NCBI GenBank assembly: GCA_033060915.1
Contig: CM065394.1
Location: 12,543,001 to 12,607,000 of the forward strand
DNA: 64,000 nucleotides
Origin: Euryodendron excelsum
Lineage: Eukaryota > Streptophyta > Magnoliopsida > Ericales > Pentaphylacaceae
Direction: 5' to 3'
A program made the translations under genes and the position numbers. The notes below the pieces were generated by a model. That model did no database searches, was not told the origin of the DNA, and was given only the letters and a program-made list of their open reading frames with translations. Of this stretch, positions 36,541 to 48,693 are shown piece by piece. Every line of letters starts with the position of its first letter. The first letter of the stretch is position 1.

Positions 36541-37694
36541 GCTCTGGTGCGTTTTTCAAAGAAAATCTCTTTAAAACGGTAAGTCCCTTTAAACCTGTTG
36601 GTTGGGACAAGACCCCAAGTCCCCTTAATGGTAGAACGGTCCACCTTTGGCGCCTGCTAGCCTGCCAATGTAGAAATGTCCATTTAGGCATGCCTTTCAA
36701 AAAAGTTGATTCTCAGGCACTAAGTCCCTTTAGTAGCTTCCCGAGATCAGGCAGTCTCGGAAATGATCGCGAATCGTCAAAGTAGCGAAAATACTCGCAA
36801 ACAAGATAACCGTCAGAGTAGCGAAAATAGTCACAAATAGGTCGATATAGGAAATTGCTAACAAACCTCTGTACCATGTGACCACCGTCAGAGTGGTGGA
36901 AACACTCAAAACCCAGGTCAACACCGGTGCTTGCTAGCCCACTTCGGTAAAAAATGATCAAACTGCCCCTTGGGCCTTTTCCAACACGTTTCTCAAGAAC
37001 ACACCTGAGTCTTCAGAACGGTAAGTCCAACCGTCTATGATTGTCTTAAAGGCAATCCGGCACGATTAGGTGCCTTCTAGTTAGTTTCGGGCCAGTTTCG
37101 AGACTCTCTAGTCAAGATGACTATTTCGCCCCTAGGCATTCGAACGCCCCGGGGACCACACCGGCTTTGGGTATCAAATCGGTAAACTCTAGAGATTGCT
37201 TCTTATAGTATTCTCAGTCTTCCTCTATTTTTTCGGATCATTCCGAGTCAATTCCGGCAAACCCGGTACAAAATGATAGTTTTGCCCCTAGAGGGCCGGT
37301 TGCCTTTTTCGACCACACCAGCTCTGGGTATCAAACCAAAAACCTTTGGAAACATTCTCAATAATGTTTCCAAATCTCGAGTCTTCTTCCGGGACAGTCC
37401 GAGTCCGTCCCGGCAGCTTCCCAATCCGACTGACCGTTTTGCCCCTAACGGCTCGGTCAATCATTTCGATGTATACTACCCTCATTTCTCAAGTCAAAAA
37501 CCTCCAGGACACTATTTTAAGTGTTCCTGCCCTTTTTTCGGCCTTCTGGGTCATTCCCGATCTCTCAAACTCCTTCTCGGACTTTCCGGAGTCACTCCTA
37601 GTGAAGCTAGGCTGAAAATTGCATGGTAGTCACTAGTACAGGCGCCCAAATCTAGTCAAAGATACGTTGTTTGCCGACCTTAATAGTTTTCTAA

Positions 37695-37763
37695 TTGGCT
37701 GGTGCCACTCCTAGTGGCGCCAGAAGCATTTTTGGCCTAGTGCCACTGCAACAGGCGCTAGGT
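37695..37763 (+). promoter_or_regulatory. Palindromic GGCGCC/AGTGG modules upstream of TATA, LTR C
   Basis: TGGTGCCACTCCTAGTGGCG is an imperfect palindrome, followed by GTGCCACTGCAACAGGCGCT. LTRs B and D have one more module. Position just upstream of TATA suggests a promoter element; the binding factor is unknown. Confidence 0.5.
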
Positions 37764-37774
37764 CTATCCCATCT

Positions 37775-37784
37775 CTATAAATAC
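37775..37784 (+). promoter_or_regulatory. TATA box of LTR C
   Basis: CTATAAATAC, conserved at the same place in LTRs A and D. The RNA start would be about 30 bp downstream, making U3 about 1.97 kb. Confidence 0.75.
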
Positions 37785-38097
37785 AAAGCCTCCTCCAGCA
37801 TGAAAGAGGTCTGAAAACTCAATTTAAAAACCCTAATTTTCAGTACATAGGGCTCCTACACTCCCAAAACCCTAGCTTCTCTAGGTTTTCCAAACCCAAG
37901 CCACCATACACAAACCCTAAGCCTTATATACACTCATACACACCCCTACACACTTATACACTAGCCTCCAACCCTCCATTGAAGACTTGGATTGCTGCAA
38001 CTACGAAGATATGAAGACCAAAGACGAGCCCTCGAAGATCAAGACTGAAGTGAAGCAAAGACCGAAGAAAAGCGAGGCACGCAAAATAAACAAACCA

Positions 38098-38107
38098 TAA
38101 GGTAGGC
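38098..38107 (+). promoter_or_regulatory. Putative splice donor in LTR C leader
   Basis: TAAG|GTAGGC, with the intron starting at 38102. It fits the plant AG|GT donor and lies 327 bp after the TATA box. The upstream leader is purine-rich (GAAGACC, AAGCAAAG), as exons often are. It pairs with the acceptor at 41350. Confidence 0.55.
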
Positions 38108-38399
38108 TTTCGTTTTACGTTTCTGCACTTCCCCCTCTCTCTTCTCTCTCCTAACCCACTTGGGTTTTCTCTATTTTAATCCCTCATCTCTTTCCCCCTC
38201 TTTATTTGCATGCTTGAAACAAGGGGACTCCCAGTCCATGTGTAGGATTAGACTATTGAAGGGTCACCGTGTCGAGGGCTTTCCTTTAGGCTAACCGGAG
38301 ACCACGTGGGTTCGGCCTCCTTGATTATGTGGTGAAGCCTTAACCTTGTATGTTCACAACCCCAAATTTGCATTATGCATATCATTATCTTGCATCTCT

Positions 38400-40600
38400 C
38401 CAAAATCGTTTTCAAACTCGTTTTCAAAATTTGCATTAAACTTGTTTTCAAAATTGCATCAAAATCTCTTTTTCAAAAACTTGTTTTTAAAATCACAATC
38501 CTAGGGTGATTCTAGCCTTTCCATGGCTAGGGTTGCTTTAGGAAAGTGTTACATTTAAAGTGACTTTTATAGTCCATATTTTCAAATCTTGTTGTTTTCA
38601 AAACCGCTTCCCTAAAATGGTTCTAGCCCTCTTATGGTTAGAATCGCTTTAGGAAAGTGCGACATTTTTATACGTTCTAAAAACTCTCTTTTCAAAAGTC
38701 TTTTTCCTAAAAATCTCTTTTTCAACATACTTTCCTAAAACTCTCATTTCCAAAGTTGTTTTCAAAAACTCCCTCTAAAACTCTATTTTTCAAAACTCTC
38801 TTTTTCAACTCCTTTCCAAAATACTCTCCCCAAAATCCACTTTCTAAAAACGCTCCCTAAAAATCTTTCCAAAAACTCTCTCCAACAATCTTCTACCAAA
38901 AATTTTTCTAAAAGCACTTCCCAAAATCTTCATTCTAGAAACTCCTCTCTAGGATTTCGTTCCAAAAACTTGTTTCCAAAAACACACCTTCCAAAAACAC
39001 TTTCCGTAGAGCCCAAGTCAAGCCCTAGAACCCACAATTAGGAAACTCTAATTTTATTTTCAAAAACATGATTTTCAAATTTACCTTAAAACCTAAGTTT
39101 TCAAAATATCCCTTTTTACATCAAAACTATACATATTTTCAAAACCTATTTTTTACATCAAAACTATAGCCTTCCAAATCTAGGGTTTCTAAAACTTCCC
39201 CTTTCCAAATCCTTGTCAAATCAAAATCTTCCCTCTAGAAAAACAAATCCAATCTTCTTATTTAGGAAACTAGATCCTATCCTCCATTTTTTGAACCAAA
39301 ATCAAACCTTCTTTTTTAAAAACAAAATCCAATCCCTTGTTTTAGGAAATAGGAATCTTAAACTTTCCTAGTTTAAACCTTTCCTAATTCAAATCCTTCC
39401 TAATCTTCTACTTTTCTAAATCTTAAGTTTCCAAAACTTGAACATAAAAATCTTTCCTAAATTTTAAAACTCAACTTCTACATCTTTCCTAATTCAACTC
39501 TTTCCTAATTCTATCTCTTTCCAAATCTTAACTTTTCAAATCTAAGTTTTCAAATCTTTCCTAAACTCAACCTTTCCTAATCTCAAGATTTTCTAAAACT
39601 AAAACTCTAAAACTTTTTAAATCTTAAACTTTCTAAATTTCAAGTCTTTCTAAATCCAAAGCTTCTAAACTCAAAACCTTCTTAATTCAAAGATTTCTTA
39701 AGTTGAAACTTTCTTAATTCAAACATTTTCTAAATCTTTCCTAATTTAAAATCTTTCTATAATTTTAAGCTTTCCAAATTCGAAGCTTTCCAAACTTGAA
39801 ACTTTCCAAATTCTAAACCTTTCTTAAACTAAACTTTTCCTAATCCAAAACATTTCTAAATTCCACACTTTCCTATTTCAAAACCTTTCTTAAAATGAAA
39901 CTTTCCAATTTCAAAACTTTCCTAAACCTAAAACTTTCCTAAGTTGAGATTTTCCCAAATTGACAACTTTCTTAATTCAAAACTTTCCCAAGTTGAAGCT
40001 TTCCTAAACGGAACTTTCCTAAAATGAAACTTTCCAAAGTCGAACCCTTCCTAAATCCAAGCTTTCCTAATCTTCCAAGTCCAATATTCAAGTCAATTAT
40101 TTTCTAAAATCTTTCCAAGTCAAATCCAATCTTTATTTTCTAAGTCCTTAAGTCTAGGTTTCCTAAAACCAAGTTTTGCAAAGTCAAGTCTTTTCAAATC
40201 TTCCAATCAAAGTTCAATATCTCAATCTTCCAATCCAATTTCCAACTCAATCTTTTTCTTCCAATCATATCTTCTATTTTCAATCGGACTCTTATCTGAA
40301 CTACGACTAACCTGATTCCTCCAAAAGGATACGTAGGCAACCCTGATGGGTGTGGTCTCCACATTTTTCAAATTTCTAATTCCACACTTTTCAAATCTCC
40401 AACTCTACAATCTTCTTCAATCTCCAATTCCATATCTATTTCAAGTTTCCAATTCCAAAAATCTATTTTCAAATCTCCATTATCAATTTCTAAAACTTTT
40501 CAATTTCAAATCTATCATTCCAAATCTTTCTTCTAAAATCGAATCAAATTCTTCTTTTCAAATCTATTTCTAAATCGAGTCTCTTTCTCTACTACATTTG
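38400..40600 (+). repeat. G-poor degenerate repeat in LTR C
   Basis: AAACTTTCCTAAATTC-like units run for over 2 kb with almost no G on the transcribed strand. The block lies wholly inside the predicted leader intron. Confidence 0.85.
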
Positions 40601-41143
40601 CATATTATGCATCATGCCTTTTTCAAACATTCTTATTCAAAGTGGATAGGATTGAACAATAGTTAGTTAAATACTCTCATAGGTGAATTTAGGGTAGATT
40701 GACATGTAGGTACCGAAAGGGCGGGGTAGGGTGATGGCTTAGTGCGTCTTGCCTACACGTAACTAACCTCCGAACCTAGATCACTATTTTCGAAAAGCCA
40801 AAAATGGAGTTATTTTTCTAAAAAAGGCTAAATATTTTCCAAAGGTTGCCAAACAACCTGGTTTCTTAAAAACTCTCTCTTGAGGAGATATTTTCAAAAT
40901 CGTTTTCTAAAAACCCTAAGTGTAGTCTTCAGATTATTCTTAGTTTTTAAGTGACCTAACTCACCTTAATCAAGTTAGCTGGTGACTCCAAATCTTTTCT
41001 AAAAAGCCCTTTATTCAAATCTATTTTTAATTCAAACCTAGTCGCGCTCATTCCTCTAGGAGGGTGACTTCTAACGAGAGAGTACAACATTTTTTCCACT
41101 TGTGTGTATATTCCTCGAGTGCGAAAAATATGTGCGCGACAGC

Positions 41144-41161
41144 TGGCGACTCTGCTGGGGA
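41144..41161 (+). promoter_or_regulatory. Primer-binding site, tRNA-Arg-like
   Basis: TGGCGACTCTGCTGGGGA begins two bases after the 5' LTR end. The first nine bases fit the 3' end of a plant tRNA-Arg (with CCA), the primer described for Ogre-type elements. The tRNA identity is recalled, not searched. Confidence 0.75.
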
Positions 41162-41322
41162 CACTTAGAGGGTTAGGTTGTAGTCATGTCTCTTTACCTC
41201 TCACCTATATAGAGTCTTCAATTGACTTGTTCAATTCTATTCACTTTAAATTTTCAAAGTTATTTTTTTAAAAAAAAACATGCATTTATTCATATTATCT
41301 TGTATTATGTTTGTCATCCATA

Positions 41323-41350
41323 TACTAACACTTGCATCTTTGTTTTGTAG
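41323..41350 (+). promoter_or_regulatory. Putative branch point and splice acceptor, Element 2
   Basis: TACTAAC (41323-41329) is a consensus branch point, followed by a T-rich tract and TTTGTTTTGTAG ending at 41350. Element 3 has the same arrangement at 58227-58254 despite heavy divergence around it. Confidence 0.55.
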
Positions 41351-42365
41351 GTATACATTTTGTTTAAATTTTATTAACTACTATGCATGAATATGATGAA
41401 CAGGGTGAATGGGAGTTGTTAGGCTCTTTCTTCCACTTTTAAAAATCACACACACTGCATGTGCACCTGCATTCTGCATACTTGCATTATTACCATGATG
41501 TGACATTTCTAGTTAGAAAGGGGGAACGATATATTAGTTGTTTGCAAGATACTGTATCAGTTTCTTTGCCTACGACCTCTTAATGGTTCCCCCGCTCGGA
41601 TCACCAATCGATCATGGCACCACCTCGGGGAGTGGGCCTAGTTTTGAAGATCCGAGGACCGAACCTTTTTAGGACGTATTAGTCAACCCTCAACCTCATG
41701 CTCATATAGACGTCATGCGTAGCCGAAGCTCTGCCGAATTTAAGACACGAGCACCGTTTTCAAAACTACAGAGGAAAGGGCGAATGTTCTTACTTTCATT
41801 TATACCTGTCTATTCCTGCTGTTATACTGATTGTATTCATACTGTTATAATGCTTGTCTAACTGCTCATGCACGCACATTTACCTTGCTATTGCATTCTC
41901 TCTCCTTATACTCTTTGCATATTCATGTTCTCTCAGCGACCTCTTTGACATCAAATCCAAGGAAGGTAAATCTGAAGACTTAACAGTAGTTTAGGTATTT
42001 CCTTTGTAAAACTAGATAGGTGGAAGTCCAAAGGAAAATGTTCCCCCTCCCCCTATTAAAATGTATTTCAATTCTTTTGTATCTTAAACCCAAAATTTAA
42101 TGTACTTTTTTACTTTTATGAATGAATGCGTGGATGGCTGAAGGTTCATACTTGACGGAAAGGTATCCTTATACAGGGGCAAATCCCCTATCTCCAAAAG
42201 TGAGCCAAATACATCATGCCTAGCTTTCTTCCCAAGCGAGGGGCATCCTAGAGCATGCATTGCATAAAGACTTATCAAGGTAAAACACTGACTCTTTTCT
42301 TTTGTTGGTTTTAGGTACCTCCCCTCGTTCCCCCTGTCATTACGGCCAAAAGCTCAGAAACGCTC
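41351..42365 (+). other. Leader between predicted acceptor and gag
   Basis: No domain is recognisable. The first ATG after the predicted acceptor, near 41384, opens a 19-codon frame (MHEYDEQGEWE...). Element 3 has a related start (MYVMNEQNA at 58298). A second acceptor-like TTTTGTTGGTTTTAG ends at 42314, 52 bp before the gag ATG. Either acceptor could serve gag. Confidence 0.4.
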
Positions 42366-43628
42366 ATGGAGTCACTCACACTCGACACCTTAACTCTACT
42401 ACTAGCCGAAGCGAAAGGAGTCAGACACAGGATGACTAAAATGGAAGGCATGCTTTCTTCACTCTTATCCCACGCAACCCATGAGCAAATAGAGTCCTCG
42501 TAGGCCCAAACCCATGATGGACGGAAAATGATGAAGAAGGAAGACCATGACTATGCCACCACCATTGCTTACTAATGACCTCCATAGGCCGAGGGCCTTG
42601 CTCGGATGCCTTCCAAACCAACCCCTAACCAAACACAAGGATTACATAATCTCTCCTTCGGATATCATCCCAACCCATTTGGCCTTACCACGGAAAATTG
42701 TCCCATTTTGAAACATAGAACCCGAAGCCCTTTCAATTCTCGAACCATCAACCCAGTTGTGACCTCACCAAAGCTCGGTCCCTAATCATAAAAAATGTTT
42801 GCAACACCTCCTCGGCCTAGGCGAACAAGTGGGAAAAAGCGAACGTTTACTAAACTCGCGTGCTCACATACCGCGGCCTATTTTGGCCTCTTAGCAGCTG
42901 GATATCTGAAACCTATACTTGCCCGATCCCATCCCAATCCTCTGCCTCATTACTTCAAATTTGCAGCATGCTGTAAGTATCATTCGGATAGCCAAGGACA
43001 TGACACTGAAGTTTGTTTGACCCTTAGGCATAAGATCCAAGACCTGATAGATAGCAAGATCATTGGGGTACGACCAGCAAATCCTTCTCCGAACGGCCCT
43101 ATAGACCCTCCACTAGACCACACCGTCAACATCGTTACAAAGTTTGGTAACAACAAGGTTTGTTTTGCTGCATGCCAAGAGATATATTACAAGGATGGGG
43201 AGGAGACGGAATGCGACAATATGGAACAGGGTCGTACTCGGTTACGATGCAACCCCGATAAAATGCCGACCTCTGAAGACAAACTCGCATATGAATCTAT
43301 GAAGAAAATAGACCAGGAGCTATCCAAAATAGGTAATAAAAATCTCCCATTGTGTACACTTGAGGAGCATCAAGCCCCTGCTGGAGGCCAGAGCAGAAAA
43401 CCCCAGGCTCGACCTATCAAGCTGGACGAAGACAAGTCGCCTGAGTGGTTTATTAGAGAAACTCCGGAGCAAACAAATAAAGGCAAGACGGTCAAGAAAG
43501 CTGACAATTACATCATCACCGCCAACTCACTTGGAACTCCAGGAGAAGCATCTACCTATCCTGCCTTGGCTGAAAATCTCAACCGTGGATGGACTGTAGA
43601 CGAGGGCACTGTCCCAAGACCTTACTAA
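42366..43628 (+). pseudogene. gag: Gag remnant with CHHC zinc motif, Element 2
   Basis: One frame runs from ATG 42366 to TAA 43628 (421 codons) but is broken by stops at 42501, near 42571, at 42783 and at 42789. From ATG 42795 the last 277 codons are open. That part has FTKLACSHTAAYFGLLAAGY and LKP, then HPNPLPHYF, then CKYHSDSQGHDTEVC (CX2HX5HX4C, residues 60-74) and LRHKIQDLIDS. This is the C-terminal Gag signature of Tat-type plant gypsy elements. The rest is charged and low in hydrophobic residues, ending TVPRPY. The capsid part is missing or unrecognisable. No pol follows. Confidence 0.75.
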
Positions 43629-45581
43629 AAAAGGAGTCCCTTCAAAAGCGTACAAGAGATGGGTGTTTTCACCCACTGTTTTTCTATCCTTTTTACTTCC
43701 TGTCTTTAAATTAATGCTTACATTTTCTTATTGCTTAAGAACTCTATGCTTGCCATAAGAAATGATAATAATAAACAAATAATAGCCTTTTATTCCATCA
43801 CGGTTGTTTTATCTTCTCTTGGGAATAGTGGCTACTTTCTATACAAGGGGCATAGTGTATCTTATGAAATGATCCAATTTGAAGGGATGATAGCATGAGT
43901 GAACCACTCACCAAATGATCAGCTTTCGAGAGAGAGAGAGAGGATAAGGATGAGTGAGGATATTACTCAAAGGCAACACTTGCAGGACTCTGAAGCTAAG
44001 CGATGTGTGGCTAGTTTATCAAAATGAAGAGGAGCCATCTTTCACTTCCACACATATAAATAAAAGAATAAATAACTAAATAAATAAACAAATGTGCTTA
44101 TATTCCCTTTGCTTAACCCCTAGAGCCTCGCAATAAACGAAGTTTTCTTTGTCAACCCCAATCCAAGACTGTCCTCCCCATACTGGGGTAGACAATGTTT
44201 GGGAACTCTAGGAATGGTATCCACCCTCGCTGTGCTAACGCAGCAATGAAAGCTCTATAAATCAAGCAATCTAATTCAAAGTGAAGAGAGGCCCTCATTT
44301 CATTTCCTATACAGTCAAGAGCAATCCCTTACCAAACCTGTTGAGCCACCTACCTTTTCTTAACAAAACCCCAACCTAGGGATCATCGCCCACATTGGGT
44401 AGATTGAACTGTCAAGGAAAAGGTTTAAGAAAAAAGGGTCGAACAGTTATTCATTTCATAAAAGATAAGAAAGGACAACGTGCAGGAAAAGAATTGCCAA
44501 GGGGCAAGAGGCCAAAAAAAAAAAAATATCTATCTAAAGAAAGGCCTGAAGAAAACCATAATTGAGTCATCTTCAAAAGCATAATAAGAAGATCAAATGA
44601 GAAGGGAGTCATGTTTCTCTCAAAAAGCATATGGAAAGAGTGAAAGAAAAGAGTCATTTTCACCCTGAGAGGTATATGGTCAAAAGCAGGAAGGAATTTT
44701 AAAGGTGATCTTAGGTTATAAAGAAATCCCAGTAGAAACAATAGGTTCGAGCCTTTATCCTTTCTTGCAAAACCCCAAAACCATGACCTACATTGCAACC
44801 CTACTAAAGTCCACTTTGATTGAAAATGGATTGCTTGATCTAGATGAGCTGAACACGTTGCCAAAGCCAAGAAAATGGTTAAGGACAGTATGGATCAAAA
44901 CCCTGCTGAAAACAATATTGAATTTGAGCCTACATATCCTATTGTTTCAAAAACCTCATAACCTAGCCTACATTACGGTTCCAAGCAAAGTCTCCTTGGA
45001 TTGAAAGGACTGGCCACTTATCGCTCTGCCAAAGGTTAGGAAAGCGGTTGCTAAAACCCTGAGAGTCGAGAGTTTCAGCTCAGTAACCCCATACACTAAC
45101 CTCGAGATAGAGAGCCGGAGGTGATCAAAAGGTTGAGAAAGGTGCAAAGTGCTATCATCCAACCAAGGTAGGGTTGAGTTAGAAGAGAGGCTAGATCTCC
45201 GAAGAGGAGGGAGTTACCATTCCCAAGACTACAAGTCTAACAGTACCCTGTGTCATTCTATTAACATATTTCTAACCTGTGCATATGTTAAAAAAAAAAA
45301 ATCAGCATGGGCTTTGCACATATAGGATATAACTCCCTGTAGAAATAGAAGTCACCAACATCAACTCATGTAATAGATACATAAGATCACCCTCCATCAC
45401 ATGCACATGATCATATACCTAGCTGAAAAAAAATCAATCATAAATGTCTTTGTCTATCCATGCACCTAAATACCATAAATATCTATCCTTGTACATAGCT
45501 TACAAAATAAAACTGTCTAACATAAATACAGCTCAGGGATAAGGGGCAAAAGAAGATCTTAGTCTCCACAAGGGGCATACA
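43629..45581. other. Conserved non-coding block, Element 2
   Basis: No supported gene lies here. It is the counterpart of 254-2256 in Element 1 and sits where pol would normally be. A run of AG repeats lies near 43930, and short A-runs lie near 44516 and 45290. Open frames are short and not conserved. Confidence 0.6.
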
Positions 45582-47410
45582 TCACAGGTCAAAGTCGATA
45601 TCATCTAAATCAAAATCCCCGAAACCCGACATCGGAGGAGGTGGATAACTACTCAAAGCACCGCCATCTTGTAGGGAAGATAGAATCGAAATCAGCTGCA
45701 CACAAGAAGAATTAAGTAACAGCAGAGCAAGAAGAAGCAGAGAAGAATAACATACCCCCCCACCACCCAGTTGAGATAACCGAGTCATCAGGGAAGCTAC
45801 CTCGACCTGGTACTGATCCCGCTCCATCTGGTACTGATCTCTCTAGTCTCTCACAGTAGTAAACTCAGCCTGGGGCACGTATCCTCCGGTTCGGCGCCAC
45901 AAGTCGACCACCTCTTGGCCAACAGCGTACCCGCCGATCACTACCTCAAACTGGGTGAAGGCACCGACCGAATGAGCCCCAAAATGTGTAGCGTAATCTG
46001 TATCTGGGGGAAGCAGGAACTCGGCACCTGGCTGACGCTCCTGATAAGGGATAGGCACTTCCGCCACCAGGGCTCCAAAAATATACTCTGGCAGAGCTCC
46101 TGCTGATCGGAACTCCTCATGAAACTACCGCCAGTGTCGCTCTCCAAGATAGGACTCCTAAGTGTCATCACTGAGAAAAGTAGCTCTCGACAAGGACAAC
46201 AGTACCAAGTATCAAACTGTCACATAATGGACTGATCCAATGAAGGGCCGCCAAGTCACATCCCTCGCCTTAATCAACTCCAGGTTAGCCCGGAGTATCA
46301 CAAAATCGGTAATCTCCGATCGCTGGGCTACTTGGTCATGAGTCCACCTCAAAGCACGAGGATAGAGGTCATCCTCAACAACTGCAGGGCGACGAACAAG
46401 AAGGTACTCGTAGCTCCACCAGACGAGGAAATTCCAGAAACTAGTCATGCTAGCCCAGCGGGAAGAAGTTTGAACTCGCATCGACCGAAGGAAGCAGCCA
46501 AAGGAGAAAGACCCCCAATCCAGCTCAGATAAAACACCAAGATCAGCTACTATACTCACCAACTGACATGGCATGAGGGACTTGTTGTTGTTGCAAAAGC
46601 AGCTAAAGATGATGTACAAAACAAGTCACCGTCTCATGATGTCCCGCCTGGCAGGTGATGGCTCAGTAGTAAAGGTACGGTCATCCTGACTGATCCAAGA
46701 GATTGGGAAGGCAGAACGCTCAAGAGGAGGCAAGTCTAGCAGCAAACAGGCCTCGTCCCTACTGACTGACTATAGGGTGATCCCCCTGCCCTGTAATAAT
46801 CACCCAATCCAAAGGAGTGGGACCTAACTCAAAGCCGACAAAATGAAAGGTCCCGGTCTCCCTAAACCACCTCTCAACAAGTGCCAGTACTTAATGTCGG
46901 TTCAGGCGGTTAGCCTGTAATCCCATGAGGCGCCGAATCCGATCTCCGCCAAAAAAGCTCGATATGACGGGGCAGCTTGCTGCATAGTCACAAAGACCTG
47001 ATGAACGGCCCCTCTGAAAGCTGTATGTACCCGTGGAGGGGGCAAGTGCTGTTTGTAATATACACTGGGATGATAGGCCAAATCCCCTAGTGGTGGAATA
47101 TCCGGTACCTACAGATCTCCCATGTCAACATCCGTTTGCCTATGCTTAAAGGAAGCTCTCCCATAACCGGTCACCTGATCCCCAAGGCCCGGTGCCTCCT
47201 CCTCTGCGCCAAACTCCTCTACGAAAGCCTGCTCAACTGGGGGAAAGGGGTTGATAGGCGGCCTACTCCCCTGACCACACTGACTAGATGCCGCCTACCC
47301 AGTAGACCATCGGCTGCCCCTGGACCGAGTAGAGCCGCTAGTGGAATCTGTCCGAGCTGCCTTCCTCGAGCGGGTCTCCTCTCAGAGCCGTCATCACCCA
47401 CATCTGCCAT
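45582..47410 (-). pseudogene. Antisense ORF (aORF), plant mobile domain-like, Element 2 copy
   Basis: The minus-strand gene runs from ATG 47410 (MADVGDDGSERR) to a stop at 45582, about 610 codons, broken by frameshifts and stops. The longest clear segment (46212-46619) reads YIIFSCFCNNNKSLMP, then VSIVADLGVLSELDWGSF and FWNFLVWWSYEYLLVRRP, the pattern of the C-terminal half of plant mobile domains. A later part is VPIPYQERQPGAEFLLPPDT, and the protein ends PPPPMSGFGDFDLDDIDFDL. A 60-nt stretch (about 45696-45755) has GTATGT..TGTGCAG ends and could be a very short intron. It overlaps no sense gene and faces gag. Confidence 0.6.
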
Positions 47411-48693
47411 CCTGAAAGGTAGGTTAAGGTGAGAAGTGTTAATATATCGAGCAGATAGTGGACATAATAAAGTAAAATGAAATAAACAACTAACACAAAC
47501 AAAACAAATAAAAGATTTCAAACTATAAGTCAAAACAAATTTCCTAGGTACACATTTTAATTTTCCAACTTCAAATCAAATCTCAAGGGTTTCCTATCAT
47601 TTTTTCTTCAAAAAACTTTTTCTAACTCTTTCCCTAATTTCTAAAAATTTTGGCAGAATTTTGTTTGAAAATGGCCCCTACAACACCCATAACATTAACA
47701 CAAAATGTGCACTTCACATTGTCACAATCACATAACATCAGCACTCGTGCACACTTTTCAATTTTTTGAAATTTTCAAAACACATATTTTATTTTTCCAA
47801 TAATGTTTTTCCAATAACGGTTTTCAAAAATGCCTTAAATTTCTTCGAAATCATTTCAAATGTTTTTCAAAAATATCTCTACATATTTCAAAATTTTAAA
47901 CTCTAAAAATTTCATCAATTTCCTGAGTTTTCTTAATTTTTCTAATTTTCTAAGTATTTTTTTATTTTTCTAAAATAAAAAATTCACCAAGTTTTTGAAA
48001 AATCACGAAACTTCATACGGTTGATAAACACATTTTCTAAAGCATATGGCATAAAAATCTAGCTAGAAAACCCAATGCCCAAGCCTGTAGGAACAAATCC
48101 TCTATTCCTGCAGAAAACTCCCTTCACATACACACATATAATCACTCAAATTCAATCATACAAGCACCAAAACGCAAAAATACCTTCACCATCATGTTCA
48201 AAACATCAATTTCCACTATTCACATGATTCAAATGAAATTCTACACATCAAAATCAACAAAACTTGAAAACTCACGTCTTTGGAGTTTTCCGACGAAATC
48301 TTCTCTTCCGGTGATTTTTCCGGTGACGTGGTCTCCTCCTGGCAATCACCCATGATCCCCAAGAGGTGCCTCTTCAAGGTTCAAGTCGATTTCCACGCAG
48401 AGACTCTCGGTTCTCCACAAACTCTCCAAAATACCGCAGCTGTTCGAACCAGAATTTTCTGGTTTTAACTCCAAGCCTAGCTCCACTAGCAAAGGCACCA
48501 AACATTTTATACCAAAGGTGCCACTACTAGTGGCGCTAGTATCCAATTCTGGGCAGCTTTGCCCCTTTTCTTGCCAAATCTCATTTTCGAAGGCCTTTTT
48601 TGGCCTGCTATCCATTTTCGACTCCCGTTGTCAAAAAATTCCCAATGTCCGTCCATCCGACTGCCTCGCGGTCAATATGGGACTCTTTTATTG
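47411..48693. other. T-rich internal tail, Element 2
   Basis: No gene is seen. It equals 4087-5145 plus 10055-10650 of Element 1, without the solo LTR. A GGTGCCACTACTAGTGGCGC palindrome lies near 48517, of the same type as the promoter modules. Confidence 0.55.

Larger units (their letters stand above)
35841..41141 (+). mobile_element. 5' LTR of Element 2 (LTR C)
   Basis: The LTR is 5301 bp, TGTAAGCACT to TGCGCGACA. Parts in order are the U3 tandem array, a non-coding U3 body, a palindromic module, a TATA box (37775), a leader with a splice donor (38102), the G-poor repeat block (about 38400-40600), and a U5 end containing TTCCTCGAGTGCGAAAAAT. The paired LTR D is similar throughout but differs by scattered substitutions and indels. 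Confidence 0.93.

Noticed and set aside
43930..43945. AG microsatellite as a regulatory site
   Set aside because: It is short, common in plant DNA, and not shared with Element 1.
44451..44870. 139-codon minus-strand frame in the non-coding block of Element 2
   Set aside because: The matching region of Element 1 does not keep the frame, and no motif is seen.
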